Part shown: positions 1 through 5,213 of the stretch, piece by piece
How the letters are laid out: every line of letters begins with the position of its first letter
How positions within the stretch are numbered: the first letter of the stretch is position 1
Source of the DNA: Pseudomonadota bacterium
GTDB lineage: Bacteria; Pseudomonadota; Gammaproteobacteria; SZUA-229
DNA: 5,213 bases
Direction: 5' to 3'
NCBI GenBank assembly: GCA_015222915.1
Contig: JADFWE010000079.1
Span: 1 to 5,213 of the forward strand
Notes under the pieces: model-generated
What the model saw: the letters and a program-made list of their open reading frames with translations, nothing else
What the model was told of the DNA's origin: nothing
The model's database searches: none
Translations under genes and position numbers: made by a program

Positions 1-498
1 ACACTGATCAGCCCGAATGCTGTCATCACCCACCAGGAAATAAAAAGCAAGAAACGCGCCCTGGAAGTCCTTGCCGAAAAACTGGCAGCCGAAGCCCGCC
101 TGCCGGGCAATACAGATCCGGGTGAGAACGATACGGAAGTGATCAATCCTCTCGATATCTTCAAATTATTGACCGAACGTGAAAAACTCGGCTCTACCGG
201 TATGGGACACGGCGTCGCCCTGCCGCATGCCCGCACCAGCCTTACCGACACTGCAGTAGGCGCATTCATCAAACTTGATAAAGGCATCGATTTTGACAGT
301 CCTGACCAGCAGCCGACCGACCTGATCTTCGCGCTGATGGTACCGGAACACTTTACCGACGAGCACCTCAAGATCCTGGCCTATCTCGCCTCATTATTCA
401 GCGATGAAAGTTTTTGCCAGAATATACGAAATGCTACCGAACAGGACGACATATACGATAAACTCCTGCACTGGCATCTAAGTTCTCAGGCATCGTGA
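1..498 (+). CDS. ptsN: PtsN, nitrogen-PTS EIIA-type regulatory protein (5' truncated)
   Basis: PtsN is a cytoplasmic regulatory phosphoacceptor of the EIIA(Fru/Ntr) fold. It accepts phosphate from HPr or NPr on a histidine and acts by protein contact rather than sugar transport. The reading frame is open from base 1, giving 165 visible residues. The start includes LISPNAVI and SKKRALEVLAEKLA, which align with the first strand and helix of the family, so probably fewer than ten residues are missing. The GTG at 139 is internal and not the start. The active-site signature GSTGMGHGVALPHAR places the phosphorylatable histidine at visible residue 76 (codon 226-228). Compared with E. coli PtsN as I recall it, about 14 extra residues rich in Gly, Asn, Asp and Glu (around PGNTDPGENDTE) lie between the first helix and the ILTREK-like segment. 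hprK follows after 53 bp, the standard order of the rpoN locus. Confidence 0.95.
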   Translation, partial: TLISPNAVITHQEIKSKKRALEVLAEKLAAEARLPGNTDPGENDTEVINPLDIFKLLTEREKLGSTGMGHGVALPHARTSLTDTAVGAFIKLDKGIDFDSPDQQPTDLIFALMVPEHFTDEHLKILAYLASLFSDESFCQNIRNATEQDDIYDKLLHWHLSSQAS

Positions 499-551
499 CA
501 CGGCATCGCCTGATCGAGCACAACCACATGCACCGTTAAAGGTATACAGAC

Positions 552-1493
552 ATGACAGAGATCCTTTCTGCCGAATCAATCATCCTCAATCTCGCCAGCA
601 AGATCGAGCTGAAATGGGTAGCCGGTGCAGAAGATCCTGAACGCCCCCTGCACGAGGTGGATGTCAACGAGCATGCCACGCTGATCGGTCACCTCAACCT
701 GATCCACAACAATATCATCCAGGTCATCGGCAAGACCGAATGCGATTACCTCAACAGCCTCGATGATGATTTCCGCAAGAGCACGCTCACCCAGCTATTC
801 ACCAACCGGACGGTAGCCATCATCCTGTCCGATGATCTGCCGGTGCCTGACCTGCTCAACGAATACGCGAGCAAATACAAAGTTCCGGTATTAAGCTGCA
901 AGGCGATGAGCAACGATGTGGTCGATATCGCGCGCTATTACCTGCACAAGTTATATACCGACAAAGAGATCATCCATGGTGTGTTCATGGAGGTACTGGG
1001 CACGGGTGTACTCATCACCGGCCAGAGCAGTGTCGGTAAAAGCGAACTGGCACTGGAACTGGTCACCCGCGGTCATCGCCTGGTCGCCGACGATGCTCCC
1101 GAATTCACCCAGATCGGCCCCGAGATCCTCGATGGCCGCAGTCCGAGCATGCTGCACGGTTTTATGGAAGTGCGCGGTCTCGGCGTATTAAACATCCGTG
1201 AGATGTACGGCGACAACGCGATAAAGAACAATAAATACCTGCGCCTCATCATCCATATGGAGACCATGAATAAGAAAAACCTGAGCGACTTCAACAGGCT
1301 GAGTGGCAATACCAAGATAAGGACCATAATGGACGTCGCTGTGCCGGTCACCATCATCCCTGTCGCACCGGGACGAAACCTTGCGGTCATCGTCGAGGCG
1401 GCTGTGCGCAACCACAACCTGCGCAACAACGGATCGGATGCCAGCCAGCAGCTGATCGACCTGCAGCAGAAAGTCATCACAGAACAGCAGTAA
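552..1493 (+). CDS. hprK: HPr kinase/phosphorylase
   Basis: This bifunctional cytoplasmic enzyme phosphorylates HPr on a serine using ATP (or PPi) and removes that phosphate by phosphorolysis. At 313 residues it has normal length. The N-terminal HPrK_N domain covers about residues 1-130 and the kinase domain about 131-310. Visible motifs are IHGVFMEVLG with the conserved His142, the P-loop GQSSVGKS (157-164, Lys163), RLVADDA with Asp180-Asp181, the family signature MEVRGLGVLNIREMYG (205-220, with Glu206 and Arg208), and the C-terminal PGRNLAVIVEAAVRNH block. All catalytic positions I know from the Lactobacillus casei enzyme are kept, so it should be active. The ATG at 552 is preceded by an AAAGGT ribosome site (538-543) with 8-nt spacing. 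Its substrate HPr is encoded three genes downstream with an intact serine site. Spacing of 19 bp to rapZ indicates cotranscription. Confidence 0.98.
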   Translation: MTEILSAESIILNLASKIELKWVAGAEDPERPLHEVDVNEHATLIGHLNLIHNNIIQVIGKTECDYLNSLDDDFRKSTLTQLFTNRTVAIILSDDLPVPDLLNEYASKYKVPVLSCKAMSNDVVDIARYYLHKLYTDKEIIHGVFMEVLGTGVLITGQSSVGKSELALELVTRGHRLVADDAPEFTQIGPEILDGRSPSMLHGFMEVRGLGVLNIREMYGDNAIKNNKYLRLIIHMETMNKKNLSDFNRLSGNTKIRTIMDVAVPVTIIPVAPGRNLAVIVEAAVRNHNLRNNGSDASQQLIDLQQKVITEQQ

Positions 1494-1512
1494 GCATCGA
1501 AGGAAGAAAATC

Positions 1513-2400
1513 ATGAAACTAATCATCATCAGCGGCCTCTCCGGTTCAGGTAAGACGGTTGCACTGCACACGCTGGAAGATGAAGATTATTACTGTGTCG
1601 ATAACCTGCCCATCGGCCTGCTGCCACAATTTATCGACCGCATCCTGAGCCGACGGGTACAGCTGTACGATAATATCGCGGTCGGCATCGATGCGCGCAG
1701 CGACTCGGAAGATCTGCGCGACTTTCACACCATCATCGAATGGATAGAGCAGCGAGACGAAGAGACCCAGATAGAGATCGAGATCATCTACATCCAGGCC
1801 GAACTCGATACCCTGATCAAACGCTTCAGCGATACCCGGCGCAAGCACCCGCTGACCAAAAAAGGTCTGCCGCTATCTGAAGCCATCGAGGTCGAACGCA
1901 ACCTGCTGAAAGATGTAGCGACCAGTGCAAATCTCTATATCGATACCACCTATACGAATATCCATGAACTGAGAAGTTATATCAAGGAACGCGTAGTAAA
2001 ACGCGATCAGAACAAATTGTCACTGCTGTTTCATTCTTTCGGCTTTAAAAACGGCGCACCGGCCGACTCTGATTTTGTCTTTGATGTACGCTGCCTGCCG
2101 AACCCGCACTGGGAACCCAACCTACGCGCATTGACCGGACAGGATCCTGCAGTCATCGCCTTTTTGCAGGAACAGGAAGACGTGACCATGATGTTCGACC
2201 ACATCAAAAACTACCTGAACTTCGTCATCCCGAAATTCATCAAACAGAACCGTTATTACCTGACTGTCTCTATCGGTTGCACCGGTGGTCAACACCGCTC
2301 CGTATACATGGCAGAAGCCCTGCACGACGATTTCAGAGGCCGGCTCGACCATGTCTCCATCCATCATCGTGAACTCGGTTATGAAGACACAGAGACATGA
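1513..2400 (+). CDS. rapZ: RapZ, RNase adapter/nucleotide-binding protein (YvcJ/YhbJ family)
   Basis: The protein has 295 residues against 284 in E. coli. The N-terminal P-loop domain carries Walker A GLSGSGKT (8-15), CVDNLP (28-33) and GIDARS (58-63). The C-terminal domain (from about 170) carries SFGFKNG, FDVRCLPNPHW and SIGCTGGQHRSVYMAEAL. In E. coli the C-terminal domain binds glucosamine-6-phosphate and presents GlmZ RNA to RNase E. The counterparts of E. coli His190, Cys247, His252 and Arg253 are present as His199, Cys256, His261 and Arg262. Lys251 of E. coli is Gln260 here. The E. coli basic tail (HRTLEKRKP) is replaced by HRELGYEDTET, which is acidic, so the RNA role is doubtful while ligand sensing may persist. 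The ATG at 1513 has a strong AAGGAAG site (1500-1506) 6 nt upstream. It sits between hprK and the EIIA gene, as in many Proteobacteria. Confidence 0.97.
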   Translation: MKLIIISGLSGSGKTVALHTLEDEDYYCVDNLPIGLLPQFIDRILSRRVQLYDNIAVGIDARSDSEDLRDFHTIIEWIEQRDEETQIEIEIIYIQAELDTLIKRFSDTRRKHPLTKKGLPLSEAIEVERNLLKDVATSANLYIDTTYTNIHELRSYIKERVVKRDQNKLSLLFHSFGFKNGAPADSDFVFDVRCLPNPHWEPNLRALTGQDPAVIAFLQEQEDVTMMFDHIKNYLNFVIPKFIKQNRYYLTVSIGCTGGQHRSVYMAEALHDDFRGRLDHVSIHHRELGYEDTET

Positions 2401-2433
2401 CAAGCCAAACGATAAGACAACGATAGAACGATC

Positions 2434-2823
2434 ATGAGCGTCGCATTATTTTTTATCACACACGAAGGTATCGCCAGCAGCCTATTAAATATCGGCGAAG
2501 CCATCATTCAGAAACCGAACGTGAACATGGCTTATAGCGAAGTATCGATGGATGCCAGCGTCGAGAACAGGACAGCAGACATCGAATCAAAAATAAAACA
2601 TCTGGCGCTCGATGACGGCATCATCTTTATCACCGATATCTATGGCAGTACGCCGAGCAATATCTCGCAGCAGCTGGCACAACGGTATAAAGCAGAACTG
2701 ATCAGCGGGGTAAACCTGCCGATGGTCATCCGTTTGCTAAACTACCGTGACAGACCTGTCACAGAACTGATAGAAAAAGCTCTGGATGGTGCACATGCAG
2801 GCATTCGGCTACAGGACAGATAA
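2434..2823 (+). CDS. PTS EIIA component, mannose/fructose-sorbose family
   Basis: This 129-residue cytoplasmic protein is a stand-alone EIIA(Man)-fold domain that accepts phosphate from HPr. His10 in FFITHEG corresponds to His10 of the E. coli ManX EIIA domain. Other family blocks are IIFITDIYGSTPSNIS (63-78, with Asp68 next to the active site) and SGVNLPMVIRLLNYR (91-105). It ends where the EIIA domain ends, with no fused EIIB. No EIIB, EIIC or EIID gene is present in the window, so transport of mannose is not supported. Such orphan EIIA(Man) proteins occur with HprK in incomplete proteobacterial PTSs and are thought to be regulatory, with an unknown partner here. The gap from rapZ is 33 bp. 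The ribosome site is weak (purines in GATAGAACG, 2422-2430), and an in-frame stop at 2413-2415 excludes a longer start. Confidence 0.93.
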   Translation: MSVALFFITHEGIASSLLNIGEAIIQKPNVNMAYSEVSMDASVENRTADIESKIKHLALDDGIIFITDIYGSTPSNISQQLAQRYKAELISGVNLPMVIRLLNYRDRPVTELIEKALDGAHAGIRLQDR

Positions 2824-2865
2824 TATCAGGATTGATAACTTCAGAACCATGAACAAGATTTAACT

Positions 2866-3138
2866 ATGGCAACAAACAGAAACGTCGAGATCATCAATAA
2901 ACTTGGACTACACGCCAGGGCCGCCGCGCAATTCGTGCAGCTGGCATCCAGCTTCAGCTCCCATATCGAGATCGAAAAAGATAAACGCAAGGTCAATGCA
3001 AAGAGCATCATGGGCGTAATGATGCTGGCCGCTGGCAAAGGCAGCGAAGTCATGCTGTATGCTGATGGCAAAGATGAAGATGACAGCCTGGACAAACTCG
3101 AAGCGTTAATCAATAACCGCTTCAATGAAGAAGAATAA
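2866..3138 (+). CDS. ptsH: HPr family phosphocarrier protein
   Basis: This 90-residue phosphocarrier receives phosphate from Enzyme I and donates it to EIIA proteins. The active-site motif NKLGLHARAA holds His16. The regulatory motif VNAKSIMGVMMLAA holds Ser47, equivalent to Ser46 of Gram-positive HPr and the expected HprK target. The whole HPr fold is present, with a short acidic end (FNEEE). It could equally be called NPr (ptsO) because it also lies in the ptsN locus. As the only HPr here it probably serves both EIIA proteins. The ATG at 2866 is the only start that gives the conserved N-terminus. No alternative ATG/GTG/TTG lies in frame back to the stop at 2836-2838, and the Shine-Dalgarno sequence is poor. 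It lies 42 bp after the EIIA gene. The usual tight junction with ptsI is broken by a 167-bp repeat-containing spacer. Confidence 0.97.
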   Translation: MATNRNVEIINKLGLHARAAAQFVQLASSFSSHIEIEKDKRKVNAKSIMGVMMLAAGKGSEVMLYADGKDEDDSLDKLEALINNRFNEEE

Positions 3139-3142
3139 AAAC

Positions 3143-3166
3143 AATGAAAAATGAAAAATGAAAAAT
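3143..3166 (+). repeat. Tandem heptanucleotide repeat ATGAAAA, about 3.4 units
   Basis: Exact period-7 repetition spans 24 bases with ATG triplets at 3144, 3151 and 3158. Periodicity breaks sharply at both ends (C at 3142, T at 3167). It begins five bases after the ptsH stop codon and forms the left arm of the inverted repeat. Confidence 0.95.
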
Positions 3167-3264
3167 TTTACATCTTTCGTAAGCAGACCCTGATAATTTA
3201 AAAAATGAAAAATAATAGAAACTCGAAACCAGAACACATACGACTCGGCATTGCATCCGGGGCG

Positions 3265-3297
3265 TCATTTTTCATTTTTCATTTTTCATTTTTCATT
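3265..3297 (-). repeat. Tandem heptanucleotide repeat TCATTTT (reverse complement of the left arm), about 4.7 units
   Basis: Exact period-7 repetition has C at 3266, 3273, 3280, 3287 and 3294. It is the same heptamer family as the left arm but in opposite orientation and with more copies. It ends eight bases before the ptsI start codon, so its transcript is a U-rich tract where the ribosome would bind. Confidence 0.95.
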
Positions 3298-3305
3298 ACC
3301 CTCTC

Positions 3306-5039
3306 ATGAGTATCTACATAAGCGGCATAGGCGTATCAAAAGGCATCGCCATCGGCGAAGCCTTTGTCATCGCGCGCGAACAGCTGGATGCCAATCAGAC
3401 CATCCTGACCCCGGCTGAGATACCGGCAGAGATAAAACGTTTTCAGGCGGCGCTGAAGCAGGCCAAGCAGCAGCTGCACGACGTCAAGGAAAAAATAGCA
3501 AAAGACACGGCATGCGATATCGTCGCCTTCATCGACACCCACCTGCTGATGCTGGAAGATCCGGCTTTCAACGAAGGCACTATCGCACAGATAAAGCAGC
3601 ATTCCTGTAACGCTGAGTGGGCCCTGCATCTTCAGGGCGAACGGCTGGTACAGGTGTTCGACGAGATGGAAGATCCTTATCTCCGCACCCGTAAAGATGA
3701 TGTCCTGCACGTCGTCAAACGTATCCATGCATGCCTCGTCGGAAAAGAACAGAGCAACGACGGACATCTGTACAAGGGCAAGATCATCATCGCCGATGAC
3801 CTGGCACCTGCCGATACCATCATGATGCAGCACCAGAAAGTCGCTGGCTTCATCACAGAGTTCGGCGGTCCACTGTCACACACCGCCATCCTGGCAAGAA
3901 ACCTCGGCATCCCGGCGATCGTCGGCCTGCATCACGCCAGACAGCTAATCCACCGCAATGACACGCTGGTGGTCGATGGCTTCAGTGGCGTGGTCATCAA
4001 CTCGCCAGATAAAAAATCACTAAAATATTACCGTGGCGTAAGACGTGATGAGATTGCCAAGCGCAGCCTGCTGAACAGCCTGAGTGGCCAGCCGGCAGTC
4101 ACACTGGATAAAAAACAGATCACCCTGCATGGCAATATCGACCGGCCGCGTGATATCCGGTCGATAAAAAAATATGACGACACCGGTGTCGGCCTGTACC
4201 GCACCGAGATGTTATTCATCGAACGCAATGAATGGCCGGACCAGAAGACTCAGCTAAAAGCATACAAACGTGCGATAAAAGCGCTGGATGGAAAACCGTT
4301 GACCATCCGCACCATGGACCTGGGTGCAGATAAAGAGATCCAGGACACAATCGACCACGGCCCGATGGCACATAATCCCGCCATGGGCCTGCGTGCCATC
4401 CGCCGCTGCCTGAAAGAACCGCAGGATTTCATGCCGCAGCTGCTAGCGATACTACGCGCCTCTGCTTTTGGCCCGATACGCATCATGATCCCGATGCTGA
4501 CCAATACCGGGGAGATCGACCAGGTACTGACATTGATCGAAGAGGCCAAAGAAATCCTGCGCCAGAAAAAGACTGCATTCGATGAAAAAATACAGATCGG
4601 TGCCATGATAGAAGTCCCAGCTGCCGCACTGGCCGTAGATGCCTTCGCCAGAAAACTCGACTTCCTGTCCATCGGCACCAACGACCTCATCCAGTACACC
4701 CTGGCGATCGACCGTATCGATGACGAGGTCAACTACCTGTATAACCCGTTACATCCGTCTGTGCTGAAACTCATCCACATGATCATCGAAGGAGGCAAGA
4801 GAGCCAACATCCCGGTTTCGATGTGCGGCGAGATGGCCAGCGACACCCAGTACACCCGACTCCTGCTCGGCATGGGTCTGGAGTATTTCAGCGTACAGGC
4901 AAATGCTCTACTCGAGGTTAAACATATCATCGTTAACAGCACGATGAAAAATCTACAGAAGGAAGCTAAGCAGATTATGCAGCTGCATGATGATAATGAG
5001 ATCAAGTCACGTGTTCAACAGTTGGTGAACTTACTGTAA
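3306..5039 (+). CDS. ptsI: Phosphoenolpyruvate-protein phosphotransferase (PTS Enzyme I)
   Basis: Enzyme I autophosphorylates with phosphoenolpyruvate and passes the phosphate to His16 of HPr. It has 577 residues against 575 in E. coli. Domains are the N-terminal HPr-binding domain (about 5-130), the phosphohistidine swivel domain (about 155-230) and the PEP-binding TIM barrel (about 255-545). Visible functional residues are His192 in GGPLSHTAILARNLGIPAIVG, Arg299 in GLYRTEMLF, Arg335 in TIRTMDLGADK, Arg363, Glu436 in AMIEVPAA, Asn459-Asp460 in SIGTNDLIQYT, Arg470 and Cys507 in MCGEMA. These match E. coli His189, Arg296, Arg332, Arg358, Glu431, Asn454-Asp455, Arg465 and Cys502. There is no N-terminal GAF domain, so it is ptsI-like rather than ptsP-like. 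The start MSIYISGIGVSKGIAIGEAF fits the family. No alternative ATG/GTG/TTG lies in frame back to the stop at 3216-3218. The start lacks a Shine-Dalgarno sequence. Confidence 0.98.
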   Translation: MSIYISGIGVSKGIAIGEAFVIAREQLDANQTILTPAEIPAEIKRFQAALKQAKQQLHDVKEKIAKDTACDIVAFIDTHLLMLEDPAFNEGTIAQIKQHSCNAEWALHLQGERLVQVFDEMEDPYLRTRKDDVLHVVKRIHACLVGKEQSNDGHLYKGKIIIADDLAPADTIMMQHQKVAGFITEFGGPLSHTAILARNLGIPAIVGLHHARQLIHRNDTLVVDGFSGVVINSPDKKSLKYYRGVRRDEIAKRSLLNSLSGQPAVTLDKKQITLHGNIDRPRDIRSIKKYDDTGVGLYRTEMLFIERNEWPDQKTQLKAYKRAIKALDGKPLTIRTMDLGADKEIQDTIDHGPMAHNPAMGLRAIRRCLKEPQDFMPQLLAILRASAFGPIRIMIPMLTNTGEIDQVLTLIEEAKEILRQKKTAFDEKIQIGAMIEVPAAALAVDAFARKLDFLSIGTNDLIQYTLAIDRIDDEVNYLYNPLHPSVLKLIHMIIEGGKRANIPVSMCGEMASDTQYTRLLLGMGLEYFSVQANALLEVKHIIVNSTMKNLQKEAKQIMQLHDDNEIKSRVQQLVNLL

Positions 5040-5113
5040 TCTTTTTACAGTTATCAAGTTTTCTCTATGCCCTGGCTTTCTTAACATTGACGTTATTCTT
5101 TTCGTTAGGCATT

Positions 5114-5213
5114 GCGGTTTTCGCACCGCGGGCGAGCTACTTTCTGTCAGCAGCAACAGAAAGTAACCAAAGAATGCCGCCACTACAGCTACGCCCCTGT
5201 AAAAAACACAGGG
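5114..5213. repeat. Hairpin-rich palindromic element resembling a dispersed proteobacterial intergenic repeat (cut by window end)
   Basis: The 174 bases after ptsI hold no convincing gene. The second half contains three hairpins: GCGGT/ACCGC (5114-5118 with 5125-5129), a perfect 10-bp stem TACTTTCTGT/ACAGAAAGTA with an 8-nt loop (5138-5147 with 5156-5165), and CCCTGT/ACAGGG (5195-5200 with 5208-5213). The core GAGCTACTTTCT...AGAAAGTAACCAAAGAA resembles, from memory, a repeat scattered between genes in many Proteobacteria and often mistranslated as a peptide like RASYF...KVTK or KSNQ. The match is recollection and was not searched. The element runs off the window. Confidence 0.55.

Larger units (their letters stand above)
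3143..3297. repeat. Inverted-repeat element with 24-bp perfect arms made of heptamers
   Basis: Bases 3143-3166 are the exact reverse complement of bases 3274-3297, and also of 3267-3290 because the arms are 7-bp periodic. The arms enclose about 107 bp containing another same-orientation copy at 3201-3213. As RNA, the A-rich left arm could pair with the U-rich right arm in several registers. The layout resembles a small non-autonomous (MITE-like) insertion, with a dinucleotide AC directly flanking both ends (3141-3142 and 3298-3299). That duplication is too short to prove insertion, and no transposase is present. Confidence 0.8.
3139..3305 (+). other. ptsH-ptsI intergenic spacer with heptamer repeats
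   Basis: The spacer is AT-rich and holds no gene. It begins right after the ptsH stop and ends at the ptsI ATG. Most of it is a repeat structure (3143-3297): three direct ATGAAAA units on the left, one isolated similar unit at 3201-3213, and almost five TCATTTT units on the right. The 14 bases directly before the ptsI ATG contain no Shine-Dalgarno-like purine run. A spacer this long is unusual between ptsH and ptsI, which are normally almost adjacent. Confidence 0.9.

Noticed and set aside
139..141. GTG as the start of ptsN
   Set aside because: The upstream 46 codons are open and encode the conserved N-terminal strand and helix of PtsN, so the true start is before the window.
499..551. A terminator or promoter between ptsN and hprK
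   Set aside because: No stem with a T-run and no convincing -35/-10 pair; only the hprK ribosome site at 538-543 is supported.
1073..1571. Long minus-strand open frames opposite hprK and rapZ
   Set aside because: They lie wholly antisense to strongly conserved genes and show no recognisable protein motif; shadow frames.
2849..2863. Mini-ORF MNKI ending two bases before the ptsH start
   Set aside because: Four codons, no ribosome site, out of frame with ptsH; most likely chance.
3167..3197. Possible promoter for ptsI: TTTACA (3167-3172) and GATAAT (3192-3197)
   Set aside because: The 19-bp spacing is long, the surroundings are AT-rich so such matches arise by chance, and nothing else supports a start site.
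5033..5051. 7-bp stem ACTGTAA/TTACAGT overlapping the ptsI stop, as a terminator
   Set aside because: The stem is AT-rich and weak, and no T-run follows directly. The first T run (5059-5062) is short and distant.
5039..5212. Open frame after ptsI with a hydrophobic stretch (FLYALAFLTLTLFFSLGIAVF) running into RASYFLSAATE
   Set aside because: It has no ATG or ribosome site before the hydrophobic part, and the later part coincides with a palindromic repeat known to give spurious peptides.

Overview
The window is a compact, all-plus-strand gene cluster encoding a regulatory ('incomplete') phosphotransferase system. The gene order is ptsN (5' end cut by the window edge), hprK, rapZ, a mannose-family EIIA gene, ptsH (HPr) and ptsI (Enzyme I). 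This is the usual downstream part of the rpoN-hpf-ptsN locus of Proteobacteria. HprK together with a complete EI/HPr/EIIA(Man) set, no EIIB or EIIC permease in view, and roughly balanced base composition (judged by eye) suggest a Gammaproteobacterium outside the enterics, with a betaproteobacterium as the alternative. The genus cannot be fixed from the sequence.

Layout: 1-498 is PtsN, missing probably fewer than ten N-terminal residues. 552-1493 is HPr kinase/phosphorylase and 1513-2400 is the RNase adapter-family protein RapZ; both have good Shine-Dalgarno sequences. 2434-2823 is EIIA(Man) and 2866-3138 is HPr, with its His16 and seryl phosphorylation sites. 3139-3305 is a 167-bp spacer dominated by heptanucleotide tandem repeats arranged as a 24-bp perfect inverted repeat. 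3306-5039 is Enzyme I. 5040-5213 is non-coding and contains a hairpin-bearing element that resembles a dispersed proteobacterial intergenic repeat.

How the genes work together (family knowledge applied to this sequence): EI takes phosphate from phosphoenolpyruvate onto His192 and passes it to HPr His16. HPr passes it to His10 of EIIA(Man) and probably to the active-site His of PtsN. HprK reads ATP, phosphate or metabolites and phosphorylates or dephosphorylates HPr on Ser47, which gates the flow. With no permease here, the likely output is regulation through the phosphorylation states of HPr and the two EIIA proteins rather than sugar import. RapZ may add amino-sugar sensing, but its C-terminus lacks the basic RNA-binding tail of the E. 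coli protein.

The genes themselves are conventional and I see no clearly novel protein system. The least explained parts are the repeat structure between ptsH and ptsI, which replaces the expected ribosome-binding region of ptsI, and the palindromic repeat after ptsI.
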